Position numbers and translations under genes: made by a program. A stretch of 64,000 nt of DNA from Kribbella sandramycini (GTDB lineage Bacteria; Actinomycetota; Actinomycetes; Propionibacteriales; Kribbellaceae), in contig NZ_JABJRC010000007.1 in assembly GCF_013131805.1 (NCBI RefSeq), positions 248,001 through 312,000 of the forward strand, read 5' to 3'. Positions 25,926-36,038 of this stretch are shown piece after piece. Each line of letters starts with the position of its first letter. The stretch's first letter is position 1. Under the pieces are notes generated by a model, which had not been told where the DNA came from, did no database searches, and worked only from the letters and a program-made list of their open reading frames with translations.

Positions 25926-26788
25926 TGGACTACATGCGGCAGACGCCGTACAGCGATCCTGGTGCGCACGCGCACCTGTTCGACGCCCTCCCCGACGACA
26001 TTCCCGCGATCGGCGCCGTCGTCCGCAATCTGCTCATCCACTACCGCGGCGGCGGCATCGAGTTCACCGGCGACCGCCTGGCCGAGATCGACCACCGGTG
26101 GGTCTCAGCCATTCTCGGCACCGACCAGCGTCGCAACAGCAGCCCGCTCGCGGTCCCCCGTCAGCCTGTCGACCGCGTGGTCGGTTGCTGTCGCGACTAC
26201 ACCCTCCTCTTCGTCTCCGCCTTGCGCCACAAGGGCATTCCGGCCCGCAGCCGGATCGGATTCGCGGCGTACTTCGGGCCGGGATTCCACTACGACCACG
26301 TCGTCGCCGAGTACTGGAACGGCGACCGCTGGGTGCTGACCGACCCGCAGCTCGACCCGGCCGCGGACCACGGCTTCGACGCACTGGACATGCCGGTCGG
26401 CCCGTTCCTGTCCGCGGCCGAGGTCTGGCTCGACACTCGTGCCGGACGCCGTGATCCCGACACGTTCGGCGTCGAGCCCGGCTCGCCGTACGGCGGCGCG
26501 TGGTTCATCAACAACTACGTCTACCTGCAGCTCGCCCACCTGTACGGCGACGAGACGCTGCTCTGGGACGTCTGGCCGGCGCACACCGCACCCGGCGTCC
26601 CGAGCACTCCTGACCGGACCGACGAGGTAGCGAACCTCTTGCTGGCCTTCGAACAGCCGCAGGCGGCGGAAGCGCTTGCGGCCGGCTACCCGGAGTGGGG
26701 GCCGGCCGGCAAGGTCTATCTGATGTCGCCCAGCGGCGCTCCCGAGCGCTGGGACACGATTCCTTCAGAAGTCGCGGGACTGCATTGA
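25925..26788 (+). CDS. Transglutaminase-like cysteine protease-fold protein
   Basis: 287 residues, start coupled to the MerR stop. The transglutaminase core is 'GCCRDYTLLFVSALRHKGIPARSRIGFA' (nucleophile Cys, nt ~26185-26270), 'YDHVVAEYWNGDRWVLTDPQLD' (His and Asp, nt ~26290-26355). The N-terminal ~80 residues and C-terminal ~110 residues are conserved-looking but have no motif I can name. No signal peptide. Members may act as proteases, amidases or cross-linkers. Control by a ligand-sensing MerR-GyrI regulator suggests a small-molecule-induced function, perhaps detoxifying an amide or peptide antibiotic. That last step is inference. Confidence 0.87.
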   Translation: MDYMRQTPYSDPGAHAHLFDALPDDIPAIGAVVRNLLIHYRGGGIEFTGDRLAEIDHRWVSAILGTDQRRNSSPLAVPRQPVDRVVGCCRDYTLLFVSALRHKGIPARSRIGFAAYFGPGFHYDHVVAEYWNGDRWVLTDPQLDPAADHGFDALDMPVGPFLSAAEVWLDTRAGRRDPDTFGVEPGSPYGGAWFINNYVYLQLAHLYGDETLLWDVWPAHTAPGVPSTPDRTDEVANLLLAFEQPQAAEALAAGYPEWGPAGKVYLMSPSGAPERWDTIPSEVAGLH

Positions 26789-26804
26789 GCTCAACCCCTT
26801 CGGT

Positions 26805-26827
26805 TCGACGATGCTCGTTCGTCGAAG
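26805..26827. terminator. Hairpin between convergent transglutaminase and SARP genes
   Basis: TTCGACGA / TCGTCGAA, an 8-bp perfect stem with a 7-nt loop, in the 67-bp gap between two convergent stops. Likely a shared, bidirectional terminator. Confidence 0.55.
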
Positions 26828-26855
26828 AGGTTCGCAGTGGCCGCCTACACGGCGC

Positions 26856-29800
26856 CTACACGTGGAGCCAGGCCGCTTCCCAGGCCGGCGGCCGGTAGCC
26901 GGTGGCTTGCTGCAGGTCGACGGCTTTCCGGGCGCTGAGCGTGGCAGCGGCTTCGTCACCCGCCACCAACTGGAGGCGGCTGAGCAGGGCCAGGCTGGTG
27001 GCTTCGGCGAGCCGTAGACCGTAGCGGTGCGCGGTTTCGAAGGCGGCGGTGGCGTGCATGGTGGCCGGTGCCAGCTGGCCGCTGTCGTAGAGGGCCGCGG
27101 CGAGGCCGATCTGGGCGATGACTCCGGCGCGAAGCTCACCTGAGGTGCGGGCAAGCTCCAAGGCGTGGCTGTGGAGGGCTACTGCTTGCAGGTGCGCACC
27201 GCGGCGGCGCTGTACGACGCCGGTCACGTTGCTGCAGTCGATCTGGGCGGCTGGGCTCCGGATCTCGCGGGCCAGCTGCAGTGCGTCGGCCGCGTACTTC
27301 GCGGCCTGGTCGAGCTCATCGAGGTCGCAGCTGAGCTCAGCCAGGCCGTACAGCGCGTAGGCGACCGACAGGTCCTCACCGATCTCCCGGGCGAGTTGGA
27401 GCGACTGGGCCAGCTCCACAGCCGCACCGACGGCGTCGCCGAGTCGGTGCAAGCACTGTCCGAGCGTGAAGGTCGTGTGCGGCGTCCCAGTGGAGCCACG
27501 CACCGCCTGCGCCTCGCGTAGCTGCTGAACGGCCCCGGTGAGGTCGCCGGTGTAGAACATCACCGTGGCCAGGTTGGACAGCTTGGTCGCGCGGCTGACC
27601 GCAGCGCCCGATGCGAGGTCGAGGGCACCGCCGTGCTGGAAGGCCTCGATCGCCTCCGCGTACCGGGCCTGCGAGGTGTAGAGCACGGCCAGGTTGTTGA
27701 AGACTGGCCCGTTGTCCTGGTCCTTCCCGACCGACCGGCGCAGCGCAATCGCTTGCTGGTAATGCGATTCCGCCAGCTGGAACTCAGCGCGGTAGCTGTG
27801 CAGTACGCCGAGGCTCAGGTGCTGAACGGCCTGTACGTCGACCGTCCCCGCCTCCTCCGCCGCAGCGAGACCAGCGCGGGCGAGGCGCTCCCAGTCGTCG
27901 TTGTGACGGCGCGCCGCGAAGTAGCCGCGCAGTGCATCGGCAATGTGCCAGGTCAGCTCGACCGGCTCGGTCACCTGCTGAGCAGCGGCCACCAGACCCG
28001 CGCGCTCGTCGTCCAGCCAGGCCAGCGCGGCCGCATGATCCGCGAACGGCGGAACGTCGCCGTACGACCGCGGCAGCCTGCGAACCACCGGGTAGAGCAA
28101 ACCGGCCGCGTGGTCGACCCGGGCGATCTGGTACTCGACGAGCCCGCGTACCGCGGCACTGGCAACCGCTGGCCCTTCGGTCGCCCGAGCCTGCTCAGCG
28201 GCGTACAGCCGGAGGAGGTCGTGGAACTGGTAGCGACCGGGCAGGTAATGCTGAATCAGGCTGGTAGCGGCCAGAACCTCCAGCAGACGCTCGGCTTCGG
28301 CGTACGTCGTCCCGAGCAGGACAGCTGCGGACTCCGCAGTGAAGTCCGGCCCCGGGATCGTGCCCAGCAGCCGGAAGGTTCGCGCCGCGGCCGGATCGAG
28401 CCCGCGGTACGACAGGTCGAACGCAGCCCGGACGGCGTCGTCCCCCGCAACCTGCAGCCGGCTGAGCCGATCACCAGCGCGCAACTCGTCGACATAGCCA
28501 GCAATCGACCGCTCCGGGTGCAGGCTCAGGTTGGCTCCAGCGATCCGCAACGCCAGCGGGAGCCGGGCACACAGCTCGACGAGCTCGGCAACAGCCACAG
28601 CGTCCGCAGCCACGCGCTCCGCACCGAGGACTGCGGTCAGCAACGCCGTACCGGCATCAGCTGTCAGCACAGGTAACTGCAGCCCATGCGAACCGTGCCG
28701 TACCGCCAGCGGGCGGAGGTCCTGCCGACTCGTCACCAGGACGGCGCTGCCCTCCGTACCGGGGATCAGATCCTCAACCTGCGCCGCCCCAGCCGCGTCG
28801 TCGAGCACAAGCAGCACCCGACGACCAGCAAGACGTGCCCGCAGTGCAGCCGACCGCGCCGACGCGCCACGTGGGATGGCCGTCCCAGCCACGCCAGAAG
28901 CCAGCAGCAACTCCCCCAGTACGTCGGCAGCGTCGCGACCACCGCGCTGCGCGCCATCGAGCCGAACGAACCACTGTCCGTCCGGAAACGACTCCCGCAC
29001 CCGGTGCGCGATCCGCACGGCCAGAGTCGACTTCCCAACCCCAGCACCGCCGTGGATCGCCACGACCGGCACCGAGTCACCCGACAGCCGCTCAGCCAGC
29101 TCGTCGACCACCAGATCGCGGCCGACCACCCCGCTCGCCTCCCGTGGCAGTTGGTACTGCGGCTCCCAGCTGTCCACAAGGCGTACTGCGGGCGCCTGGC
29201 TCAGCTCGGTGACACCCTCCAGCACCTCCCGCTCAAGCCGCCGCAACTCGGGCCCAGGCTCGACAGCGAGCACATCCGTCAACAGCCGCCGTACAGTTCG
29301 ATACGTCTCAAGCGCCTCAGCCTGCTGCTCCGACCTGTACAGCGCGATCATCAGCTGCGCCCAGAACCGCTCCCGCAACGGATGCTCACCGGTCAGCACC
29401 CGCAGCTCGGCAATCAGCGCCGCATGCCGCCCCAGACTCAGCTCAGCATCGATGCGTTGCTCCAACGCCTGCAAGCGGCTCTCGGCCAGCGCAGGCACGA
29501 AGTCACGCCGCAGCGACTCCCCCGGCACATCAACCAACGCCGGACCGCGCCACAACGCCAGCGCATCGGTCAGACACCGCGCCCGCACCCCGGCGTCCGC
29601 CGTCCGATCGGCGTCCCGGATCAGCGAGTCGAACCGCTCGACATCCAGCTCACCCGGCTCGACCACGATCCGATACCCACCGGGCACAGTCTCGATCGGA
29701 CTCGCCGAACCCAGCGCACTCCGCAGCCGGACCACCTGAACCTGCAACGCCGCCTTGGCCTTGGCCGGCGGCGCCCCATCCCACACCCGCTCGATCAGCT

Positions 29801-29930
29801 CATCCACCAGCACAACAGAGTTGGCCCGCAGCAACAACGTCGCCAGCACCGTCCGCTGCCCACCGGGCCGGACCTGCAGCACCGCGCCGTCCGCCACCAC
29901 CCGCAACGGCCCCAGCAGACTGAACTCCAC
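26856..29930 (-). CDS. AfsR/SARP-type regulator: winged helix, BTAD, NB-ARC ATPase, TPR
   Basis: 1024 residues. Order: OmpR-like winged helix (~1-90, 'EFSLLGPLRVVADGAVLQV', 'LVDELIERVWDGAPP'), bacterial transcriptional activation domain (~95-250), STAND/NB-ARC ATPase (~270-520) with P-loop 'IHGGAGVGKSTLAVRI' and Walker B 'RRVLLVLDDAAGA', winged/ARC2 region ('LDPAAARTFRLLGTIPGPDF'), then eight or so TPR-like helical repeats ('LSLGVLHSYRAEFQLAESHYQQAIALRR', 'FNNLAVLYTSQARYAEAIEAF'). Such proteins usually activate secondary-metabolite or morphogenesis genes after nucleotide-driven assembly. No biosynthetic cluster is adjacent. Separated from glgP by a terminator. A second, related protein lies at 47255-50158. 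Confidence 0.93.
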   Translation of the reverse strand: MEFSLLGPLRVVADGAVLQVRPGGQRTVLATLLLRANSVVLVDELIERVWDGAPPAKAKAALQVQVVRLRSALGSASPIETVPGGYRIVVEPGELDVERFDSLIRDADRTADAGVRARCLTDALALWRGPALVDVPGESLRRDFVPALAESRLQALEQRIDAELSLGRHAALIAELRVLTGEHPLRERFWAQLMIALYRSEQQAEALETYRTVRRLLTDVLAVEPGPELRRLEREVLEGVTELSQAPAVRLVDSWEPQYQLPREASGVVGRDLVVDELAERLSGDSVPVVAIHGGAGVGKSTLAVRIAHRVRESFPDGQWFVRLDGAQRGGRDAADVLGELLLASGVAGTAIPRGASARSAALRARLAGRRVLLVLDDAAGAAQVEDLIPGTEGSAVLVTSRQDLRPLAVRHGSHGLQLPVLTADAGTALLTAVLGAERVAADAVAVAELVELCARLPLALRIAGANLSLHPERSIAGYVDELRAGDRLSRLQVAGDDAVRAAFDLSYRGLDPAAARTFRLLGTIPGPDFTAESAAVLLGTTYAEAERLLEVLAATSLIQHYLPGRYQFHDLLRLYAAEQARATEGPAVASAAVRGLVEYQIARVDHAAGLLYPVVRRLPRSYGDVPPFADHAAALAWLDDERAGLVAAAQQVTEPVELTWHIADALRGYFAARRHNDDWERLARAGLAAAEEAGTVDVQAVQHLSLGVLHSYRAEFQLAESHYQQAIALRRSVGKDQDNGPVFNNLAVLYTSQARYAEAIEAFQHGGALDLASGAAVSRATKLSNLATVMFYTGDLTGAVQQLREAQAVRGSTGTPHTTFTLGQCLHRLGDAVGAAVELAQSLQLAREIGEDLSVAYALYGLAELSCDLDELDQAAKYAADALQLAREIRSPAAQIDCSNVTGVVQRRRGAHLQAVALHSHALELARTSGELRAGVIAQIGLAAALYDSGQLAPATMHATAAFETAHRYGLRLAEATSLALLSRLQLVAGDEAAATLSARKAVDLQQATGYRPPAWEAAWLHV

Positions 29931-29947
29931 CGCCGTACGATCCCACG

Positions 29948-29982
29948 AAAAAGGACGACCCCGCCTGGTGAGGCAGGCGGGG
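29948..29982 (-). terminator. Intrinsic terminator of glgP
   Basis: On the minus strand: stem CCCCGCCTG / CAGGCGGGG (29959-29967 with 29974-29982), 6-nt loop, then GTCGTCC and a five-T run (29948-29952). It separates glgP from the SARP gene. Confidence 0.85.
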
Positions 29983-30002
29983 CCGGTTTCTTCAGAAAGG
30001 GC

Positions 30003-32600
30003 TCAGAACTCTGAGCCTGCGGGGAGGTCGGGGGTGCTCGGGTCCTCCGGGTCGGACGGGCCGGCGGCCAGACCGAGCTCGGCCGAGCTGGCCAGCGCCT
30101 GGTGGTTCGGGACGACGCGGACCGTGTAGCCGAAGGGGCCGGTGCGGTCGAGTTTCAGCTCGCCCTCGTAGCGGTGCCGGTTGCCTTCGTAGGTCTCGGC
30201 CAGCGAGAGCGCCGCCCGGACGGGATCGGTGATCTCGTCGTTGGCGTCGACCCGACCGTGCAGCACCTCGACGCAGATGTCGGCCGGGTCGAGGTCGCCG
30301 AGCGCGGCGAAGGCGCGGACGCCGACCGTGGTGCCGAGCTGCGGGACGTCGCCGAGACCCTGCAGCTCCACGTGGTCGACGCGGATCTGCGGCCAGGCGG
30401 CGCGGACCTTCTTCTTCCACGCGGCCAGCTCACGGGCGCCGTCGTACGTCGAGTTCAGCGCGCGCGACGACTTGGCGGCCGGGACGTACAGCTGCTCGAC
30501 GTAGTCGCGGACCATCCGGGTGGCGAGCACCTTCGGGCCGAGCTCCTTGATCGTGTGCCGCAGCATCTCGATCCAGCGGCCCGGCACCTCGCCGTCGTAG
30601 AAGCGCGGCGCGACCTGCTTCTCGATCAGGTCGTAGAGCGCGTGCGCCTCGAGGTCGTCGCGGCGGTCGGTGTCCTCGATCCCCTCGGCCGACGGGATCG
30701 CCCAGCCGAACTCGTCGTCGTACCACTCGTCCCACCAGCCGTCGCGGATGGACAGGTTGAGGGCGCCGTTCAGCGCGGCCTTCATCCCCGACGTGCCACA
30801 GGCCTCGTACGGACGCAGCGGGTTGTTCAGCCAGACGTCGCAGCCCGGGTACATCGGCTGCGCGAGCGCGATGTCGTAGTCCGGGACGAAGACGATCCGG
30901 TGCCGGACCTCGGGGTCGTCGGCGAAGCGGACCATCTCCTGGATCAGCTTCTTACCGCCCTCGTCGTGCGGGTGCGACTTACCGGCGATGACGATCTGGA
31001 TCGGCCGCTGCGGGTCGAGCAGCAGCTTCTTCAGCCGGGCCGGGTCGCGCAGCATCAGCGTCAGCCGCTTGTACGACGGGACGCGGCGCGCGAAACCCAT
31101 CGTCAGCACGTCCGGGTCGAGGATCTCGTCGACCCAGCCGAGCTCGGCCTCGCTGGCGCCGCGGTTCAGCCAGGACTGGCGAACCCGCGCGCGGGTGTCG
31201 TCGATGAAGCGCTGGCGCAGGATCCGCTTGGTCTCCCAGATCTGCGCGTCGGTGGTCTTGTCGAGACCGTCGAAGATGTCCTCGGCCTCGGCGGTGTCGG
31301 TGGTCGCCAGCGTCAGCTGGTTGATCTCGCGCGCCACCCACGTCGGCGCGTGCACGCCGTTGGTGATCGAGGTGATCGGGACGTCGGTCGAGTCGAAACT
31401 CGGCCACAGGCCGGCGAACATCCCCCGGCTGACCACGCCGTGCAGTTTCGAGACGCCGTTGGCGCGCTGGGCCAGCCGCAGCCCCATGATCGCCATGTTG
31501 AAGACACCCGGGTCGCCGCCCTCGAAGTCCTCGGCGCCGAGCTCCAGGATGCGGTCGATCGGCACTCCCTCGCCGAACGCGTCCGGCGAGAAGTGCTGCT
31601 GGATCAGCTCGACCGGGAACCGGTCGATACCGGCCGGGACCGGCGTGTGGGTGGTGAAGACGGTGCCGCCGCGGTTGACCTCGAGCGCGGTGTCGAAGTC
31701 CAGGCCCTTGTCGGCGGCCAGCTCGCGGATCCGCTCGACGCCGAGGAAACCGGCGTGGCCCTCGTTGGTGTGGAAGACCTCGGGCGCCGGGTGCCCGGTG
31801 ATCCGGCAGAACTCGCGGACCGCGCGGACGCCGCCGACGCCGAGCAGCAGCTCCTGGAGCAGCCGGTGCTCCGTCGTCCCGCCGTACAGCCGGTCGGTGA
31901 CCTCGCGCTCGGCGGGCTCGTTCTCCTCGATGTCGGAGTCGAGCATCAGCAGCGGCACCCGGCCGACCTGGGCGACCCAGATCTGCGCGCGCAGCTGCCG
32001 CTCACCAGGCAGCGTCAGCGTGACGGTCGCGGGGGTGTCCCCGTCGCGGAGCAGACTGATCGGCAGCCCGTCCGGATCAACGAGCGGGTAGCGCTCCTGC
32101 TGCCAGCCTTCGCGGTTCAGCGACTGGGCGAAGTAGCCGTGCCGGTAGAGCAGCCCGACGCCGATCAGCGGGACGCCGAGATCGGAGGCGGCCTTCAGGT
32201 GGTCGCCGGCCAGGATGCCCAGACCACCGGAGTACTGCGGCAGCACGTGCGTGATGCCGAACTCCGGGGAGAAGTAGGCCACGCCGCTCACCGGGGAGCC
32301 GGCCTCGGCCTGGAACCAGCGCGCGTCGGAGACGTAGCCGGTCAGGTCGGAGACGGCCAGCTCGAGGCGGCGCAGGAACGCCGGGTCGCTCGCCAGCTCG
32401 TCCAGCCGGGCGGCCGGGACCTCGCCGAGCAGGCGGACCGGGTCGCCGCCGGTGCTGCGCCACAGCTGCGGATCCACGGCCTCGAAGACGTCCTGCGTCT
32501 CCGGGTGCCAGGCCCAGCGGAGGTTGTTCACCAGGGTGCCGAGGCCGGTCAGCGGCTCGGGCAGGACAGGGCGGACGGAGAATCGTCGTATCGCTCGCAC
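30003..32600 (-). CDS. glgP: Alpha-glucan (glycogen/maltodextrin) phosphorylase, GT35
   Basis: 865 residues from GTG 32600, giving the family start 'RAIRRFSVRPVLPEPLTGLGTLVNNLRWAW' (nt ~32510-32597). The open frame continues 35 codons upstream without a ribosome site. Phosphorylase landmarks: 'PQYSGGLGILAGDHLKAASDLGVP', 'HTNEGHAGF', 'GVHAPTW', 'PYEACGTSGMKAALNGALNLSIRDGWWDE' (nt ~30740-30820) with the PLP lysine. The N-terminal extension and overall length place it with actinobacterial GlgP rather than short MalP. It releases glucose-1-phosphate from non-reducing ends. Divergent from glgE, with which it shares a 220-bp control region. Confidence 0.95.
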   Translation of the reverse strand: MRAIRRFSVRPVLPEPLTGLGTLVNNLRWAWHPETQDVFEAVDPQLWRSTGGDPVRLLGEVPAARLDELASDPAFLRRLELAVSDLTGYVSDARWFQAEAGSPVSGVAYFSPEFGITHVLPQYSGGLGILAGDHLKAASDLGVPLIGVGLLYRHGYFAQSLNREGWQQERYPLVDPDGLPISLLRDGDTPATVTLTLPGERQLRAQIWVAQVGRVPLLMLDSDIEENEPAEREVTDRLYGGTTEHRLLQELLLGVGGVRAVREFCRITGHPAPEVFHTNEGHAGFLGVERIRELAADKGLDFDTALEVNRGGTVFTTHTPVPAGIDRFPVELIQQHFSPDAFGEGVPIDRILELGAEDFEGGDPGVFNMAIMGLRLAQRANGVSKLHGVVSRGMFAGLWPSFDSTDVPITSITNGVHAPTWVAREINQLTLATTDTAEAEDIFDGLDKTTDAQIWETKRILRQRFIDDTRARVRQSWLNRGASEAELGWVDEILDPDVLTMGFARRVPSYKRLTLMLRDPARLKKLLLDPQRPIQIVIAGKSHPHDEGGKKLIQEMVRFADDPEVRHRIVFVPDYDIALAQPMYPGCDVWLNNPLRPYEACGTSGMKAALNGALNLSIRDGWWDEWYDDEFGWAIPSAEGIEDTDRRDDLEAHALYDLIEKQVAPRFYDGEVPGRWIEMLRHTIKELGPKVLATRMVRDYVEQLYVPAAKSSRALNSTYDGARELAAWKKKVRAAWPQIRVDHVELQGLGDVPQLGTTVGVRAFAALGDLDPADICVEVLHGRVDANDEITDPVRAALSLAETYEGNRHRYEGELKLDRTGPFGYTVRVVPNHQALASSAELGLAAGPSDPEDPSTPDLPAGSEF

Positions 32601-32652
32601 CGGGACACCGTACCGGCCCGAAGCTGTCAGGACACCCCCGGCATGCATCTTT

Positions 32653-32676
32653 TTTGCAACACGAGCAAGACTTTGC
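32653..32676. promoter_or_regulatory. TTTGC/GCAA operator-like cluster between glgP and glgE
   Basis: TTTGC-AACACGA-GCAA (32653-32668) followed immediately by GAC-TTTGC (to 32676). The half-sites match those of the palindrome upstream of treS (43827-43844). This is the only A/T-rich patch in the divergent spacer. Candidate binding site for a LacI/MalR-type sugar regulator. Confidence 0.35.
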
Positions 32677-32820
32677 AGGGCCGGTCCCAGTGACCAACTG
32701 TTCACATTCCAGACAGTGGACCGAACCGTGACCCACGCTTACACGGTGTGGACGCTGGGAACCGATACGGTCAGTGTTGTCGTACGACGATCACCTAGAG
32801 AGCGAAGGTTCTGCCACGCC

Positions 32821-34809
<1,989 letters not shown>

Positions 34810-34820
34810 CCACCCGCTCC

Positions 34821-34856
34821 CCCGCCGTTTGCTGGGCCAGCCCAGGAAACGGCGGG
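34821..34856 (+). terminator. glgE terminator hairpin
   Basis: Outer stem CCCGCCGTTT / AAACGGCGGG and inner stem CTGGG / CCCAG, separated by a single G/G mismatch, with a 4-nt loop. It lies 12 nt after the glgE stop. Its right half is the seed of the repeat array that follows. Confidence 0.8.
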
Positions 34857-35098
34857 TAAACCCACCGCAGGCGACTGGCCCACCCACCACGCGCTGAGTC
34901 AGCCCACCAAAACGACGGCAGCTCCTGGGCCAGCCCACCAAACGGCGGGTAAACCCACCGCAGGCGACCGGCCCACCCACCACGCGCTGAGTCAGCCCAC
35001 CAAAACGACGGCAGCTCCTGGGCCAGCCCACCAAACGGCGGGTAAACCCACCGCAGGCGACCGGCCCACCCACCACGCGCTGAGTCAGCCCAGCAAAT
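34833..35098. repeat. 93-bp tandem repeat, about 2.9 copies
   Basis: Copies begin at 34833, 34926 and 35019 (TGGGCCAGCCCA...). Copies differ by a few bases only, for example AGGAAACGG in the first against ACCAAACGG later. Each unit contains the inner and right arm of the glgE terminator hairpin. It fills most of the 335-bp gene-free gap 34810-35144. The unit length is divisible by three and a minus frame stays open, but no start site supports a protein. Confidence 0.9.
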
Positions 35099-35144
35099 GG
35101 GTGGGTCGGCCCAGGAAACGGGGGTGGGGGTGGGTGGGGGTGGG

Positions 35145-35693
35145 TCAGCCGGCGCGGAGGGTGGTTATGGCGGGGCGTTGGTGGTCGGTTAGGCGGAAGC
35201 CGGTGCCTCGGACGGCGTCTACGGTGACTGTGGTGCCTAGTTCGTCGAGTTTGCGGCGGAGGCGTTTGACGACCGAGTGGACGTCGGCGGTGCCGCGGAG
35301 TTCGCGGGTGCCCCAGACGGCCTGATGGAGGGCGTCGTAGGTCCAGACCCGGACGGGGGCGGACATCAGGCGGGCGAGCAGGTCGATCTCTAGGTCGGTG
35401 AGCTGGACCTCGCGGCCGCGCCAGCGGGCGACCGAGCGGGCGCGGTCGATGGTGAGGACGTCGGCGTCCGGCGGGACGGGCGGGTCGGGCTCGGCGGCGG
35501 ACTCGGGCTCGGGCGGCTCCGGGCGGCCGGCGGACAGCGGCGCGCGGCCGGGAACCAAGAGTTTGCGGAGTTCGTCGAGACTGGAGACGAGCAGCAGCGG
35601 CGCGACGTCGTCGACGAGTTCGGCCAGCCGCACCCGTTGCTCGGGCGAGGCGGCGACGGCGATGAGCAGCGGAAAGGATTCGGCGTCGGTCAT
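35145..35693 (-). CDS. Winged-helix transcriptional regulator (OmpR/PhoB C-domain), paralogue A
   Basis: 182 residues if started at ATG 35693, which aligns with the start of its paralogue at 40513-41028; ATG 35738 is also in frame. The first ~55 residues ('PLLIAVAASPEQRVRLAELV', 'LLLVSSLDELRKLL') look like a degenerate receiver or effector half-domain with no phosphorylatable Asp pattern. A Pro/Glu-rich linker follows, then a C-terminal trans_reg_C winged helix ('LTDLEIDLLARLMSAPVRVWTYDALHQAVWG', 'VHSVVKRLRRKLDELG', 'VRGTGFRL'). It is divergent from the subtilase gene, and the same regulator type lies at the other end of that gene, so it is a candidate controller. Confidence 0.88.
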   Translation of the reverse strand: MTDAESFPLLIAVAASPEQRVRLAELVDDVAPLLLVSSLDELRKLLVPGRAPLSAGRPEPPEPESAAEPDPPVPPDADVLTIDRARSVARWRGREVQLTDLEIDLLARLMSAPVRVWTYDALHQAVWGTRELRGTADVHSVVKRLRRKLDELGTTVTVDAVRGTGFRLTDHQRPAITTLRAG

Positions 35694-36038
35694 GGTCTGA
35701 TCGACGTCCGCTGGGGCGGGGACACGGGCGGTGACCATCCGATCACGATGTCAACCTCTGCCCGAGATCGTCAACCGATTGCCACTCTTTGACCAGGTTG
35801 CCTCGATGAGGGCGACGGTTAGTCACATCTTGCTCACCAGGTGTGCTTGTTGCGCTCAATCTCTGACACATATCGTCCTCGACAGGTTCGGCGCGTCACA
35901 CGCGGCGACCTGGGGGGCACCGAGCGCGTTCGCTCAACCGGTTCACTGCCCTGCGCGATCCGCCCGTCGCGCCCCTCTGCGCACCACATGACTCGGGGGA
36001 GTCAACTCGGGGTCGTCACAGTGAGGGGCTGCGAAGAC
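35694..36038. other. Gene-free divergent control region, regulator A / subtilase
   Basis: 345 bp with lower G+C than its flanks. Direct repeats TCAACC at 35751 and 35771 (20-bp period) and the inverted form GGTTG near 35797 could be sites for a PhoB-type winged helix, which binds direct repeats. No -35/-10 pair stands out. Confidence 0.4.

Noticed and set aside
30102..32693. 863-codon open frame antisense to glgP
   Set aside because: Arg/Asp/Val/Gln-biased translation typical of the antisense of a G/C-rich gene; glgP on the other strand has full motifs.
34833..35098. CRISPR array
   Set aside because: Repeats are contiguous with no unique spacers and no cas genes are present.
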